Below, piece after piece: positions 18,132 through 26,112 of a stretch of 64,000 nucleotides of DNA. Origin of the DNA: Chthonomonas sp. UBA2387 (GTDB lineage: Bacteria > Armatimonadota > Fimbriimonadia > Fimbriimonadales > Fimbriimonadaceae); assembly GCA_002343445.1 (NCBI GenBank), contig DDSP01000048.1, forward strand, positions 88,605 through 152,604, read 5' to 3'. The notes beneath the pieces are model-generated. The model was not told the DNA's origin, did no database searches, and saw only the letters and a list, made by a program, of their open reading frames with translations. A program made the translations under genes and the position numbers. Positions within the stretch are counted from its first letter, which is position 1. Each line of letters starts with the position of its first letter.

Positions 18132-18490
18132 GGAGGGACGCGCTCCGTCGCGTCCTCGGCTGTCGGGCATGACGGAGCATGCCCCTCCGACGTTGCCGGA
18201 TCGCTGGGAGGGACGCGCTCCGTCGCGTCCTGGGCTGTCGGGCATGACGGAGCATGCCCCCCCCAACGTTGCCGGATCGCTGGGAAGGACGCGCTCCGTC
18301 GCGTCCTGGGCTGGTCGGCCATGACGGAGCATGCCCCTCCAACGTTGCCGGATCGCTGGGAAGGACGCGCTACGTCGCGTCCTGGGCTGTCGGGCATGAC
18401 GGAGCATGCCCCTCCAACGTTGCCGGATCGCTGGGAAGGACGCGCTCCGTCGCGTCCTGGGCTGTCGGGCATGACGGAGCATGCCCCTCC
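18132..18490. repeat. Array of five REPIN units, 75-76 bp period
   Basis: Units begin at 18132, 18207, 18283, 18359 and 18434. Each has two inverted REP halves. The left half is GGAGGG or GGAAGG running into the hairpin GGACGCG-CTCCGT-CGCGTCC. The right half, read on the other strand, is GGAGG followed by GGGCATG-CTCCGT-CATGCCC. The two halves share the loop and the GGAG-type lead while their stems differ by compensated changes. The 18-base linker AACGTTGCCGGATCGCTG joins units. The array fills the gap between the RAYT gene and polA and ends 36 bases before the polA start. No unique spacers exist, so it is not CRISPR. Confidence 0.9.
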
Positions 18491-18509
18491 AACGTTGCCG
18501 GGCACAAAG

Positions 18510-18518
18510 TGGTAACTT
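18510..18518 (+). promoter_or_regulatory. Extended -10 of polA
   Basis: TGGTAACTT (TG, one base, TAACTT at 18513-18518) ends 7 bases before ATG 18526, consistent with a leaderless or near-leaderless transcript. The -35 position falls within the edge of the REPIN array. Confidence 0.4.
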
Positions 18519-18525
18519 CGGTCGC

Positions 18526-21123
18526 ATGGCCGACAAGCGCCTCATCATCGTGGACGGCTACAGCCTGCTGTACCGGGCGTTCTTCGCGACTCGGTACCTG
18601 AGCACCAGCGATGGCAAGCCGACCAACGCGTTGTACGGCTTCTGCAACATGCTCTTCATCCTGTTCGAGCGGGAGCATCCCGACGCCGTCGTCGTGGCGC
18701 TCGACGCACCGGGCAAGACGTTTCGGCACCACTACTTCGCCGAGTACAAGGCCACGCGGTCGGAGACCGCCGACGAACTCAAGGCGCAACTCCCTTGGGC
18801 GCGGGACCTGATCGCCGCGCTCGGCATCCCCAGCATCGAAGTCACGGGCTTCGAGGCAGACGACGTCGTGGGCACCATCAGCCGGCTCGCCGAGGAGGAG
18901 GGCTATGCGACGCTTATCATCACGGGCGACAACGACGCCCTGCAACTCGTGGATGAGAGCGTGCGCGTCGTCACGCCGAAGGTGGGCGTCACCGACGTGC
19001 AGGTCATGGACGTGGCGGCCGTCATCGAGAAGTACTCCGTCCCGCCAGCCTCACTTCCTGATTGGAAGGCCATCGTGGGCGACAAGAGCGACAACATCCC
19101 GGGCGTCCCCGGCATCGGCGAGAAGGGTGCCGCCGAGTTGCTCGCCCTGTTCGGGTCGATCGAAAATCTGCTGGAGCACTACGACGACGTGCCGCCCAAG
19201 TACCAGAAGAAGATCGACCCCGTGAAGGATCAGGTCCTGGACTACAAGTTCTTGGCCACCATCAAGCGCGACGTAGAGTTGGACTACGACTTCGACCCGT
19301 TGGTGCTCACGCCCGAGCAGTTCGGGACCGCCCGCGAGATGCTGGAGATGTTCGAGTTCCGCTCGCTGGCTCGGCGCGTCCACAAGATCCTCGGCCCCTA
19401 CGTGAAGGGTGAAATGACCACGAGCGACGTGGTCGAACAGAAGCTCGACATCGAGTTGGTGGACACCCGCAGCCGAGCCGAACTCTTCGAAGCCGTGGGC
19501 GACCGGCCGTACGGCATCTACTTCGAGCCCGTCTCCGAGCAGTTGGGCTTCTTCGACGAGCCGACCATGGTGGCCTACGTGGCTGTGGGCGACGGCAAGG
19601 TTTTCAAGACCACTCAAGAGTTGGCGCAAGGGCTGTTCCGCGAGAAGACGGGCCAAGCCGTGGCGCACGACGCCAAGCCCATTTACAAGCGCGTCGCCAC
19701 CGATGGCCGGAGCGTGCGCTTCGATACGATGCTGGCTGGGTTCGTGCTGCAATCCGGAAGGACGCAGTACGCGTTGCGCGACCTGATCCAAGGCTACACC
19801 GACCTTGGCGCGCCGCAGCGCTCGGAGGAGGTGGCGGCATCGCTGCTCGTGCTCGAGCGGGCCATGCGGGAACGGTTGGGCAAGGAAGAGCAGACCTCCG
19901 TGCTGGAGGATATCGAGCTGCCGCTGGTGCCCATTCTCGCCGAAATGGAAGGCGCCGGGATCATGGTGGACCCGCAGTACTTGGGCGACTTCTCGAAGTC
20001 GCTGGAGGGCGAAATCGAGCGCCTCCAAACCCGCGTGTGGGAACTGGCGGGCCAGGAGTTCAACATCGGCTCGCCCAAGCAGTTGGGCGAAGTCCTGTTC
20101 GAGAGGCTCGGCATCCCGGGGGTCAAGAAGACGAAGACGGGCTACGCCACGGGCGCGGAAGTGCTCAACATGCTCGCGCCCACCCACGAGATCGCGACCG
20201 AAATCCTGAACTGGCGCGAGCTTACGAAGCTCAAGAGCACCTATTCCGACTCGCTGCCCAAGATGGTTGCGGACGACGGGCGCATCCACACGTCGTTCAC
20301 GCAGACCGGGGCCGCGACCGGGCGTCTGAGTTCCTCGAACCCCAACCTGCAGAACATCCCGATCCGCACCGAGTTGGGCCGCAAGATCCGGTCGGCGTTC
20401 ATCGCGCCTTCGGGCTGGCGGCTGGCGTCGTTCGACTACTCGCAGATCGAGCTGAGGCTGCTGGCGCACCTGTGTCGAGACGAGAAGCTGGTGGACGCGT
20501 TCCAGCGGCGGATCGACGTCCACACGGTCACGGCTTCGTTGATGTTTCAGATACCCGAGGCCGACGTCACCAAAGAGCAACGGCGGTACGCGAAGATGCT
20601 GAACTATGCCGTTCTGTACGGCGTGACCGATTTCGGGCTAGCCAACCAACTGGGCGGCGGCTTCTCGGTCCGTGAAGCCAAGGGCCTGATCGAGAACTAC
20701 TATGCGCGCTTCCCGGCGGTCAAGGAGTTCACGGAGTCGGTGGTCAAGGATGCGCGATCCAAGGGGTTTACGACGACGCTGTGCGGCAGGCGGCGGTACT
20801 TCCCGGACATTCACGCGGCCAACCGCAACGACCGGATGTACGCCGAGAGGCAGGCCATCAACGCCCCGATCCAAGGCGCCGCGGCCGACATGATCAAGAT
20901 CGCCATGATCCGTGTGCGCAAGACGCTGGGCGCCTCCTCGACGCGGATGCTGCTGCAGGTGCACGACGAACTGCTGTTCGAGACTCCCGCCGACGCCGAG
21001 GCCCTTGTCGAGCCGATCCGTCAACAGATGGAGGAAGCCCTGCCGCTCTCGGTGCCTGTCGAGGTGGATGCCAAGGTGGGGGCGAACTGGAACGACATGA
21101 CCCCAGTTCCCGCCGGCACATAG
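18526..21123 (+). CDS. polA: DNA polymerase I
   Basis: 865 aa from ATG 18526. The 5'-3' nuclease domain (1-290) contains VDGYSLLYRAFFA, FEADDVVGT, GDNDALQLV and GDKSDNIPGVPGIGEKGAA. The middle 3'-5' exonuclease domain lacks the DxE and other metal ligands (the segment reads YGIYFEP where FDTET would be expected), so proofreading is predicted to be lost, as in Taq and Bacillus enzymes. The polymerase domain has RLSSSNPNLQNIPIR, motif A DYSQIELRLLAHL (about 635), motif B KMLNYAVLYGV (about 690) and motif C QVHDELLFE (about 810). Role: Okazaki primer removal and repair synthesis. The start follows the REPIN array directly. Confidence 0.97.
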   Translation: MADKRLIIVDGYSLLYRAFFATRYLSTSDGKPTNALYGFCNMLFILFEREHPDAVVVALDAPGKTFRHHYFAEYKATRSETADELKAQLPWARDLIAALGIPSIEVTGFEADDVVGTISRLAEEEGYATLIITGDNDALQLVDESVRVVTPKVGVTDVQVMDVAAVIEKYSVPPASLPDWKAIVGDKSDNIPGVPGIGEKGAAELLALFGSIENLLEHYDDVPPKYQKKIDPVKDQVLDYKFLATIKRDVELDYDFDPLVLTPEQFGTAREMLEMFEFRSLARRVHKILGPYVKGEMTTSDVVEQKLDIELVDTRSRAELFEAVGDRPYGIYFEPVSEQLGFFDEPTMVAYVAVGDGKVFKTTQELAQGLFREKTGQAVAHDAKPIYKRVATDGRSVRFDTMLAGFVLQSGRTQYALRDLIQGYTDLGAPQRSEEVAASLLVLERAMRERLGKEEQTSVLEDIELPLVPILAEMEGAGIMVDPQYLGDFSKSLEGEIERLQTRVWELAGQEFNIGSPKQLGEVLFERLGIPGVKKTKTGYATGAEVLNMLAPTHEIATEILNWRELTKLKSTYSDSLPKMVADDGRIHTSFTQTGAATGRLSSSNPNLQNIPIRTELGRKIRSAFIAPSGWRLASFDYSQIELRLLAHLCRDEKLVDAFQRRIDVHTVTASLMFQIPEADVTKEQRRYAKMLNYAVLYGVTDFGLANQLGGGFSVREAKGLIENYYARFPAVKEFTESVVKDARSKGFTTTLCGRRRYFPDIHAANRNDRMYAERQAINAPIQGAAADMIKIAMIRVRKTLGASSTRMLLQVHDELLFETPADAEALVEPIRQQMEEALPLSVPVEVDAKVGANWNDMTPVPAGT

Positions 21124-21167
21124 GATGGGGAGCAGGAAGTAGAGCGGAGTCGGGGAAACGTACGGAC

Positions 21168-22097
21168 GTGATCCTCAGCGTCACCCTCAACCCCTGCGTG
21201 GACTACGCGGCATTCTGCAACGGCATCGTGCTCGGCGAGGTCAACCGAGTCACCCGCACCGAAACAGACGCGGGAGGCAAGGGCGTGAACCTTTCGCGCG
21301 TGGTGCGCGAGTTGGACGTGCCAACGGTGGCTACGGGATGGCTCGGAGGCGAAGCCGGTGAGTTTGTTGCGAACGTGCTCGCCCATCAGGGCGTCTCCGC
21401 CGATTTTGTGCCGATCGCGGGCGAAACGCGCGTGAACTTCAGCGTCGAGGATGGCACGGGCCGTCCGCCCACCCAGTTCAACGCTCCGGGACCGCTCATC
21501 GCTTCCGACGACTTGGCGCGCCTGGCGTCCAAGCTCCAAGCGATCGCGCCCGGCCATCGCTATGCCGCCATCGGCGGTTCTGCGCCCCCAGGGGTTCCGG
21601 ACGACGTGTTCGCCCATCTGGTGGGTTTGCTCAAGTCAGCGGGTTGCTACGTTGCTCTCGATGCGGACGGCAAGCGGATGGCGTTGGGCTTGGGGGCCAA
21701 CCCACACCTGATCAAGCCCAATACGTCCGAGGCCGAGGGTCTTCTTGGCCGCGCCATCGAGGGCCTAGACGAGCATTGCCGAGCCGCGATCGAGCTGGCC
21801 GCTTTGGGCGCGGAGAGCGTCTTGTTGAGCATGGGCAAAGATGGCGCGGTGCTCTACCGGCCCCACGGGATGTGGCACGCCACGCCGCCGAAGGTGGAGG
21901 TGCGAAGCACCATCGGCAGTGGCGACTCGCTGCTTGGGGGCTATTTGGCCGGATTGTCCAAGGGTATGGACGACGGCGAGGCCCTGCGGCTGGGCACGGC
22001 TTGCGGGGCGGCTACGGCAACCACGGATGGGTCGCAGATCGCTCGGCGCGAGGTGATCGAGTCGTTGCTGGGGCAAGTGGTCGTACGGCCCTTGTAA
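21168..22097 (+). CDS. PfkB-family kinase, 1-phosphofructokinase-like
   Basis: 309 aa from GTG 21168. PfkB signatures: TLNPCVDYA near the N-terminus, DAGGKGVNLSRV, HLIKPNTSEAEGLLG, VLLSMGKDGAVLY and the ATP/catalytic motif STIGSGDSLLGGYLAG with the catalytic Asp. The order and spacing fit the FruK/LacC/PfkB subgroup (hexose-phosphate kinases: fructose 1-phosphate, tagatose 6-phosphate or fructose 6-phosphate). With no PTS or fru genes nearby the substrate cannot be fixed. It is the third phosphofructokinase-type gene in this window. It lies 44 bases after polA on the same strand and converges on the porin gene. Confidence 0.85.
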   Translation: MILSVTLNPCVDYAAFCNGIVLGEVNRVTRTETDAGGKGVNLSRVVRELDVPTVATGWLGGEAGEFVANVLAHQGVSADFVPIAGETRVNFSVEDGTGRPPTQFNAPGPLIASDDLARLASKLQAIAPGHRYAAIGGSAPPGVPDDVFAHLVGLLKSAGCYVALDADGKRMALGLGANPHLIKPNTSEAEGLLGRAIEGLDEHCRAAIELAALGAESVLLSMGKDGAVLYRPHGMWHATPPKVEVRSTIGSGDSLLGGYLAGLSKGMDDGEALRLGTACGAATATTDGSQIARREVIESLLGQVVVRPL

Positions 22098-22137
22098 AAC
22101 GACCCGGCCCCGCTCCGAAGAGCGAGGCCAGATACGG
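22096..22137 (-). terminator. Terminator downstream of the SLH porin gene
   Basis: On the minus strand GGCCTCGCTC-TTCG-GAGCGGGGCC (22106-22129, one mismatch) is extended outward by an ACCCG/CGGGT pairing and followed by TTTT at 22096-22099. It lies between the convergent kinase and porin genes and may serve both. Confidence 0.6.
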
Positions 22138-22155
22138 GTTCTCAGCTTTGTGGGC

Positions 22156-24183
22156 TTAGAACTTGGCGGAGAGCTGGCTCGTGACGAACGCGCCCTTCGC
22201 TCGGCCCATGCCGGGGAACGGGTTGAAGTAACCCACGCCCTTGGCATCCACGTCGCTGATCTCGGCCAGGAGGCTGAGCTTCGCGTTGTCGCTGAGGCGG
22301 TAGCCCACGCCGGCGCGGAACCAGTTCTCGTTGGGCTTGACCGTCAGGACGTTCATATCCCACTCGACTCGCTCGTAGCCGAGCATGAGGTTCCAGTTCG
22401 GGCTGAAGTGCCAATCAAGACCAGCCTTGAAGCTGTTGATCTTGTCGTCCTTGCCCAGACCAGCGACCGCGCCACCGGGGGTGGTGACGGTCTTGCCGAG
22501 GCCCTTGGCGAACTCGCCGGAGGCGCTCAGCGTGAGGTCCTCGTTCATCTTGAAGTGGCCACCCACTTGCAGGCTCTCGATGTCGGTGGGGTTCCACCAC
22601 ATGCCGATGCGGCCCCAAGAGCCGGCGGCGCCGAAGTTCGGGCCGATGTTGCGGTAGCCCGCATAGACGCCCCACTTGTCGTTGCTGTACTTCACCTTGC
22701 CGAACAGCGCAGCGTTCTCGTCGTCGAACCGAGACTTGTTGAAGTTCTTCAGGATCGACTTGGAGTAGCCGCCCTCAACCGCGAGGCTGCCGAACTTGTA
22801 GTTGGCAGTCGCCGCCATGACGTCCACGGCGTTGACCTGGTTGGCCGTACCAGCGTAGAGCGTCGTGTTGCTGCGGTTGATGATGTACGACAGGTTGATG
22901 TTGCCCTTGTCGCTGAGCGGAACGTTGACGTTCGCGCCGAGGACTCGGTCGACCATCAGGGTCGCCGCGCTGAATCCGCCGTAGCCGATCGGTCGAGCGC
23001 CGCCTGCGAGGACGGAGCCGAGCTGACCCGCCATGACCGGCGAGATTTCAACGCCGTTCACGCTCTGGTTGCCCGAGGTGCGACCGAAGAACAGGTCGAG
23101 GTTCACGCCGCCGAACTTGAAGCCGGCCACGCCGCCCGTGAGGACGTGCTCGCCGCTGTCCCACCGATCGTTCTTGAAGTACGGGGTGTTGTCGCCGCGC
23201 TGGAACACGTAGGGGCTGATCTTGTAGCCGAGGCGACCGACCTTGACCGACGTGCTGTTGCCGAGGATGCTGGCATCGAAGGAGACGTTGAGGTCCTGGA
23301 TGTACAGGTCGCCCGCGCCTTCCTGGTAAGCCGCACCAGCGGTGACGGTGCCCTGGGTGCCGAAGCCGTCGTGGAACAGGCCGTTGGTCACCGCGGGAGC
23401 GGAGAGCATGTTGCCGTACACGAACGTGCCCTGCCACTTGGGGCCTTCCTTGTTGGTGCCCTTCATGGTGATGGCGGCCTCGTGGAATGCCGTGGCGCCC
23501 GTGATCAGACCGGATCGGTTGATCGGGAAGCCAGGGACCATGCCGGGGAGGCGACCGTCGACGGTGATCGGCTGGTTGCCGCTCTGGCCCTTGCCGCTGA
23601 TCGTCACGAAGTCGATCGTGCCGTTGACCTGGACGTTGAGTCGCTTCTCAAGCTCGTCCATGCGACCGCCGAGGCTGGACAGATCCTTCTTCATCTGCTC
23701 GACGTCCACGCCAAGGCGGGACAGTTCGCGCTCGAAGGTGCTGGCCATTCGCTTCAGGTTGTCGATTTCCGGCTTCCACTTGGCGACTTCGTCGGCCTGG
23801 TTCTTCATCCGGGCGAGTTCGTCGCGGATGGCGCGGATATCGGCGGAGTGATCGGTGCCGCCGCCGGTTCGGCCCTCAACGCGACCGAGGCGAGCGATCA
23901 GATCGTCGATCTGGCGCTGCTGGCCGTTGTGGAGCTTCATCAGATAGTCGTACAGGCTGTGGAGCGCGTACGCCATCTCGTAGCGGGAGGCGGGGCGGGG
24001 GCCGCGGAACAGTCCGTCCGGATAGCCCTTGAGCAGGCCCTTGTTGAAGAGTTCCTTCAGTGCGTCGTAAGCCCAGTGAGTCTCGCTGACGTCCGGGGGA
24101 ACCGGGCGACCCTGCGCGAGCACGGGGGCGACGACACCAAAGCAGAGGGTTGCGCTGAGCGCATACTTGAGCGTTCGCTTCAT
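22156..24183 (-). CDS. SLH-domain outer-membrane porin (OmpM/SomA type)
   Basis: 675 aa. Signal peptide MKRTLKYALSATLCFGVVAPVLAQ. One S-layer-homology domain at about 29-75 (VPPDVSETHWAYDALKELFN, GLLKGYPDGLFRGPRPASRYEMA). A coiled coil spans about 85-190 (repeated heptads in RAIRDELARMKNQADEVAKW). The remainder is a predicted beta-barrel of amphipathic strands rich in Gly, Asn and aromatics, ending in Phe (VTSQLSAKF), the outer-membrane sorting signature. In Negativicutes, cyanobacteria and Deinococcus such proteins bind peptidoglycan-linked polymers through SLH and tether the outer membrane while forming a pore. The same job is inferred here. A 276-base upstream region separates it from the next gene on the same strand. 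Confidence 0.9.
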   Translation of the reverse strand: MKRTLKYALSATLCFGVVAPVLAQGRPVPPDVSETHWAYDALKELFNKGLLKGYPDGLFRGPRPASRYEMAYALHSLYDYLMKLHNGQQRQIDDLIARLGRVEGRTGGGTDHSADIRAIRDELARMKNQADEVAKWKPEIDNLKRMASTFERELSRLGVDVEQMKKDLSSLGGRMDELEKRLNVQVNGTIDFVTISGKGQSGNQPITVDGRLPGMVPGFPINRSGLITGATAFHEAAITMKGTNKEGPKWQGTFVYGNMLSAPAVTNGLFHDGFGTQGTVTAGAAYQEGAGDLYIQDLNVSFDASILGNSTSVKVGRLGYKISPYVFQRGDNTPYFKNDRWDSGEHVLTGGVAGFKFGGVNLDLFFGRTSGNQSVNGVEISPVMAGQLGSVLAGGARPIGYGGFSAATLMVDRVLGANVNVPLSDKGNINLSYIINRSNTTLYAGTANQVNAVDVMAATANYKFGSLAVEGGYSKSILKNFNKSRFDDENAALFGKVKYSNDKWGVYAGYRNIGPNFGAAGSWGRIGMWWNPTDIESLQVGGHFKMNEDLTLSASGEFAKGLGKTVTTPGGAVAGLGKDDKINSFKAGLDWHFSPNWNLMLGYERVEWDMNVLTVKPNENWFRAGVGYRLSDNAKLSLLAEISDVDAKGVGYFNPFPGMGRAKGAFVTSQLSAKF

Positions 24184-24459
24184 GATGTCCGTTCTAGCAT
24201 CTCCTATCGAGAGTCCACTCTCAGGAGGCTCAGCGGACTTTGGAACCGCTCGGCTCGCACAACTTTCCTTCAGTTTCCTATGCTCGCCGCGCTATTCCTT
24301 AGCCTGCGTCGCTTCCTGCAAGCGGCCTGGCCGAACACATACTTTCAGCCACCTGCAGTTTAGCGCATTCCTGCCGACAATGCAAGAGCCGATTTGCAGG
24401 TTCATGCAAATTCACCTGCCCTAGGTTCGACAGGACCCTTTGGGCATGGGCCGAAGGGC

Positions 24460-25434
24460 TCAAAACCGCAGGGCAAGGTTCAGCGAGGTTCCTTGGTTGG
24501 CGCCCACGCGGCCATAGAGGGAGGCCAGTTCCAACGAGAACGTCTGGTTGCGGTCGAGGTACACGCCCAGCCGGTCCGTCACGACGAAGTCGGTGCGAGA
24601 CTCCTTCACCGAGCCGTAGTCCACGGTCGTCCAAGCCGCCCCGATTCCCAACCCGACGTATGCCGATCCGAAACCCCAAACGTGCTCGTAGCCCAAGACG
24701 GCGATGCCGACCTCGGCGTCTCCGAAGTCGTCGCGCCCCTTGGTCCCGAGGAACGTCAGCGTAAGGAAGTCTTCGTTCTGCCGTCGCGAACCCAGGCTCT
24801 GCAGCGCGTACGCCATGCTGAGCGACACATTGTCCTTCTGGGTTTTGCGCAACGACTCGTTGCCTAGGAAGTACGCACCGAAGGCGACCCGCAGGGGGGC
24901 TTTTCTCTGTGCGACCGATGAGGACCGCGTTTCGGGTCGCTCCTGCCCCTTGGGCGGCGCAGCCGTGGGAGAGGGCTGGGTCACGGGCGGCACTTGCGGC
25001 TGAGGCGATTGCCCTCGGACGGGAAGTCCCACGTCGAAGCGCACGCCGCCGGCGGGTGGCGGCTCGATGGCGGGGGGTGGCTCGCTGGTTTTGGTGGGCG
25101 GAGGCTCGGCGGGCGGCGTCTCGCCCCGATACACCAGCGCCTCCGCGATCGCGCCGTCGAGCTTTCGGATGGCCGCAATGAACATGGTTTGGCTAGGGTT
25201 GCGCGCGAGGAAGGAACGAACGTCGGCCCACGTGCGCGTGGCCGCGTATTCGCCGCCTCGGATTTTGAGCGCGATGATCGTCTCGCCTGCTACAACCGCT
25301 TCTTGGGTTCCAGAGCCCGAGATGCGTGCCTCGGGCGAGTTGGGGTCGGCGACGATCCCGCGCAACCCAGAGGCCTGAGCCCACACAGCGGCCGTTGAGA
25401 CCATCAACACGCACCACAAGCCGAAACGAAGCAT
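24460..25434 (-). CDS. Probable outer-membrane beta-barrel protein with Pro-rich linker
   Basis: 324 aa from ATG 25434, preceded by AAAGGTGA at 6 bases; an in-frame ATG at 25455 is less likely. Signal peptide ends VWAQA. The N-terminal domain (about 25-115) is unassigned; a Pro/Glu-rich linker (TPPAEPPPTKTSEPPPAIEP) leads to a C-terminal region of alternating hydrophobic strands (LRVAFGAYFLGN, FGSAYVGLGIGAAWTTVDYG, SLNLALRF) ending in Phe, as in small outer-membrane barrels. No family was recognised. Its promoter faces away from that of the pilin gene at 25649. Confidence 0.65.
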   Translation of the reverse strand: MLRFGLWCVLMVSTAAVWAQASGLRGIVADPNSPEARISGSGTQEAVVAGETIIALKIRGGEYAATRTWADVRSFLARNPSQTMFIAAIRKLDGAIAEALVYRGETPPAEPPPTKTSEPPPAIEPPPAGGVRFDVGLPVRGQSPQPQVPPVTQPSPTAAPPKGQERPETRSSSVAQRKAPLRVAFGAYFLGNESLRKTQKDNVSLSMAYALQSLGSRRQNEDFLTLTFLGTKGRDDFGDAEVGIAVLGYEHVWGFGSAYVGLGIGAAWTTVDYGSVKESRTDFVVTDRLGVYLDRNQTFSLELASLYGRVGANQGTSLNLALRF

Positions 25435-25459
25435 TGGAGTCACCTTTCCGAGCAAGCCG

Positions 25460-25467
25460 ATTATAAC
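25460..25467. promoter_or_regulatory. Overlapping divergent -10 boxes
   Basis: ATTATAAC reads TATAAT on the minus strand (25460-25465, for the barrel protein gene) and TATAAC on the plus strand (25462-25467, towards the pilin gene). RNA polymerase could bind in only one direction at a time, linking the two genes' expression. Confidence 0.45.
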
Positions 25468-25483
25468 CCTGCCAGGCAGAGAT

Positions 25484-25540
25484 GCGGGCTAAAGACGGGT
25501 TCAAACGCCAGTTTGTCCCTTTGGGCCTAGAAGAACCCGC
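25484..25540 (+). promoter_or_regulatory. Possible structured leader upstream of the pilin gene
   Basis: GGGTTC (25497-25502) pairs with GAACCC (25533-25538) around two small hairpins, AAAC-GCCA-GTTT (25503-25514) and CCC-TTT-GGG (25517-25525), giving a three-way junction. GCGGG at 25484-25488 could pair alternatively with CCCGC at 25536-25540, excluding the first stem. This is the kind of arrangement seen in regulatory leaders, but the sequence does not match a riboswitch class that I know. Confidence 0.3.
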
Positions 25541-25648
25541 ACGAATGCTGGTTGGTCCCGTTGAGGATGCGGAATGAATCAGCCGATATATGCCTTGACG
25601 ACACAGCAGGCGCCGGTCGCCCTGTTGAGGAGGAAACACACACCGACC

Positions 25649-26041
25649 ATGGTTATCACGAAGAAATCGCGCAAGGGCTTCACGCTTGTCGAGCTCCTTG
25701 TCACCGTACTCATCCTTGCCGTTCTGATGGCAGTCGCGCTCCCGCTCTACCTGAGCGCGGTCGCCGACTCCGAGAAGAAGACGGCCCGCTCCAACATGCA
25801 GACGATCGCGAACGCCGTTCAGGCTTGGAAGATCAAGACGGGCGAAGATTACGCCCCGATCGCCAGCCCTGTCAGCACCACGCTGCTCGACCTGCAGAGC
25901 GAGCCCGTTTGCCCGCGCGGCGGCGAGTACTTTGTCGACCTCAGCGCCGAGCCGTTCACGGTCCACAGCACGATCGAAGAATTCGAAGATGCCGATGGTC
26001 CCTGCGGCGCCGGCTACACCCCCGGCTGCGACGGCAGCTAG
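25649..26041 (+). CDS. Type IV pilin/pseudopilin
   Basis: 130 aa from ATG 25649, giving the 10-residue leader MVITKKSRKG before the cleavage site and the mature start FTLVELLVTVLILAVLMAVA with Glu5. An in-frame ATG at 25574 would give an unusually long 35-residue leader; GAGGAGG at 25627-25633 is about 15 bases from the chosen start. The body has DSEKKTARSNMQTIANAVQAW, the N-terminal helix of GspG/PilA-like proteins, and two Cys near the C-terminus that could form a D-loop disulfide. Processed by prepilin peptidase and assembled in a pilus or secretion pseudopilus. No pilus assembly genes lie nearby. Confidence 0.85.
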   Translation: MVITKKSRKGFTLVELLVTVLILAVLMAVALPLYLSAVADSEKKTARSNMQTIANAVQAWKIKTGEDYAPIASPVSTTLLDLQSEPVCPRGGEYFVDLSAEPFTVHSTIEEFEDADGPCGAGYTPGCDGS

Positions 26042-26068
26042 TCTGCCCACTAAGCCGACCGGAAATTC

Positions 26069-26093
26069 GGCCTCGCCCCTTCGGGGCGGGGCC
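26069..26093. terminator. Bidirectional terminator hairpin
   Basis: GGCCTCGCCCC (26069-26079) pairs with GGGGCGGGGCC (26083-26093) with one wobble. It sits between the convergent pilin and sigma-factor genes; T-rich stretches on either side are short. Confidence 0.6.
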
Positions 26094-26112
26094 GCTGGTC
26101 GTTTGGGGGGTC

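Noticed and set aside
18132..18500. Regular 75-76 bp repeats resembling a CRISPR array
   Set aside because: The whole unit including the linker is repeated; there are no unique spacers, and the units contain two hairpins typical of REPINs next to a RAYT gene.
25484..25540. c-di-GMP (GEMM) riboswitch before the pilin gene
   Set aside because: Position would suit it, but the conserved GEMM residues and the GNRA tetraloop/receptor pattern are not seen. Kept only as a possible structured leader.
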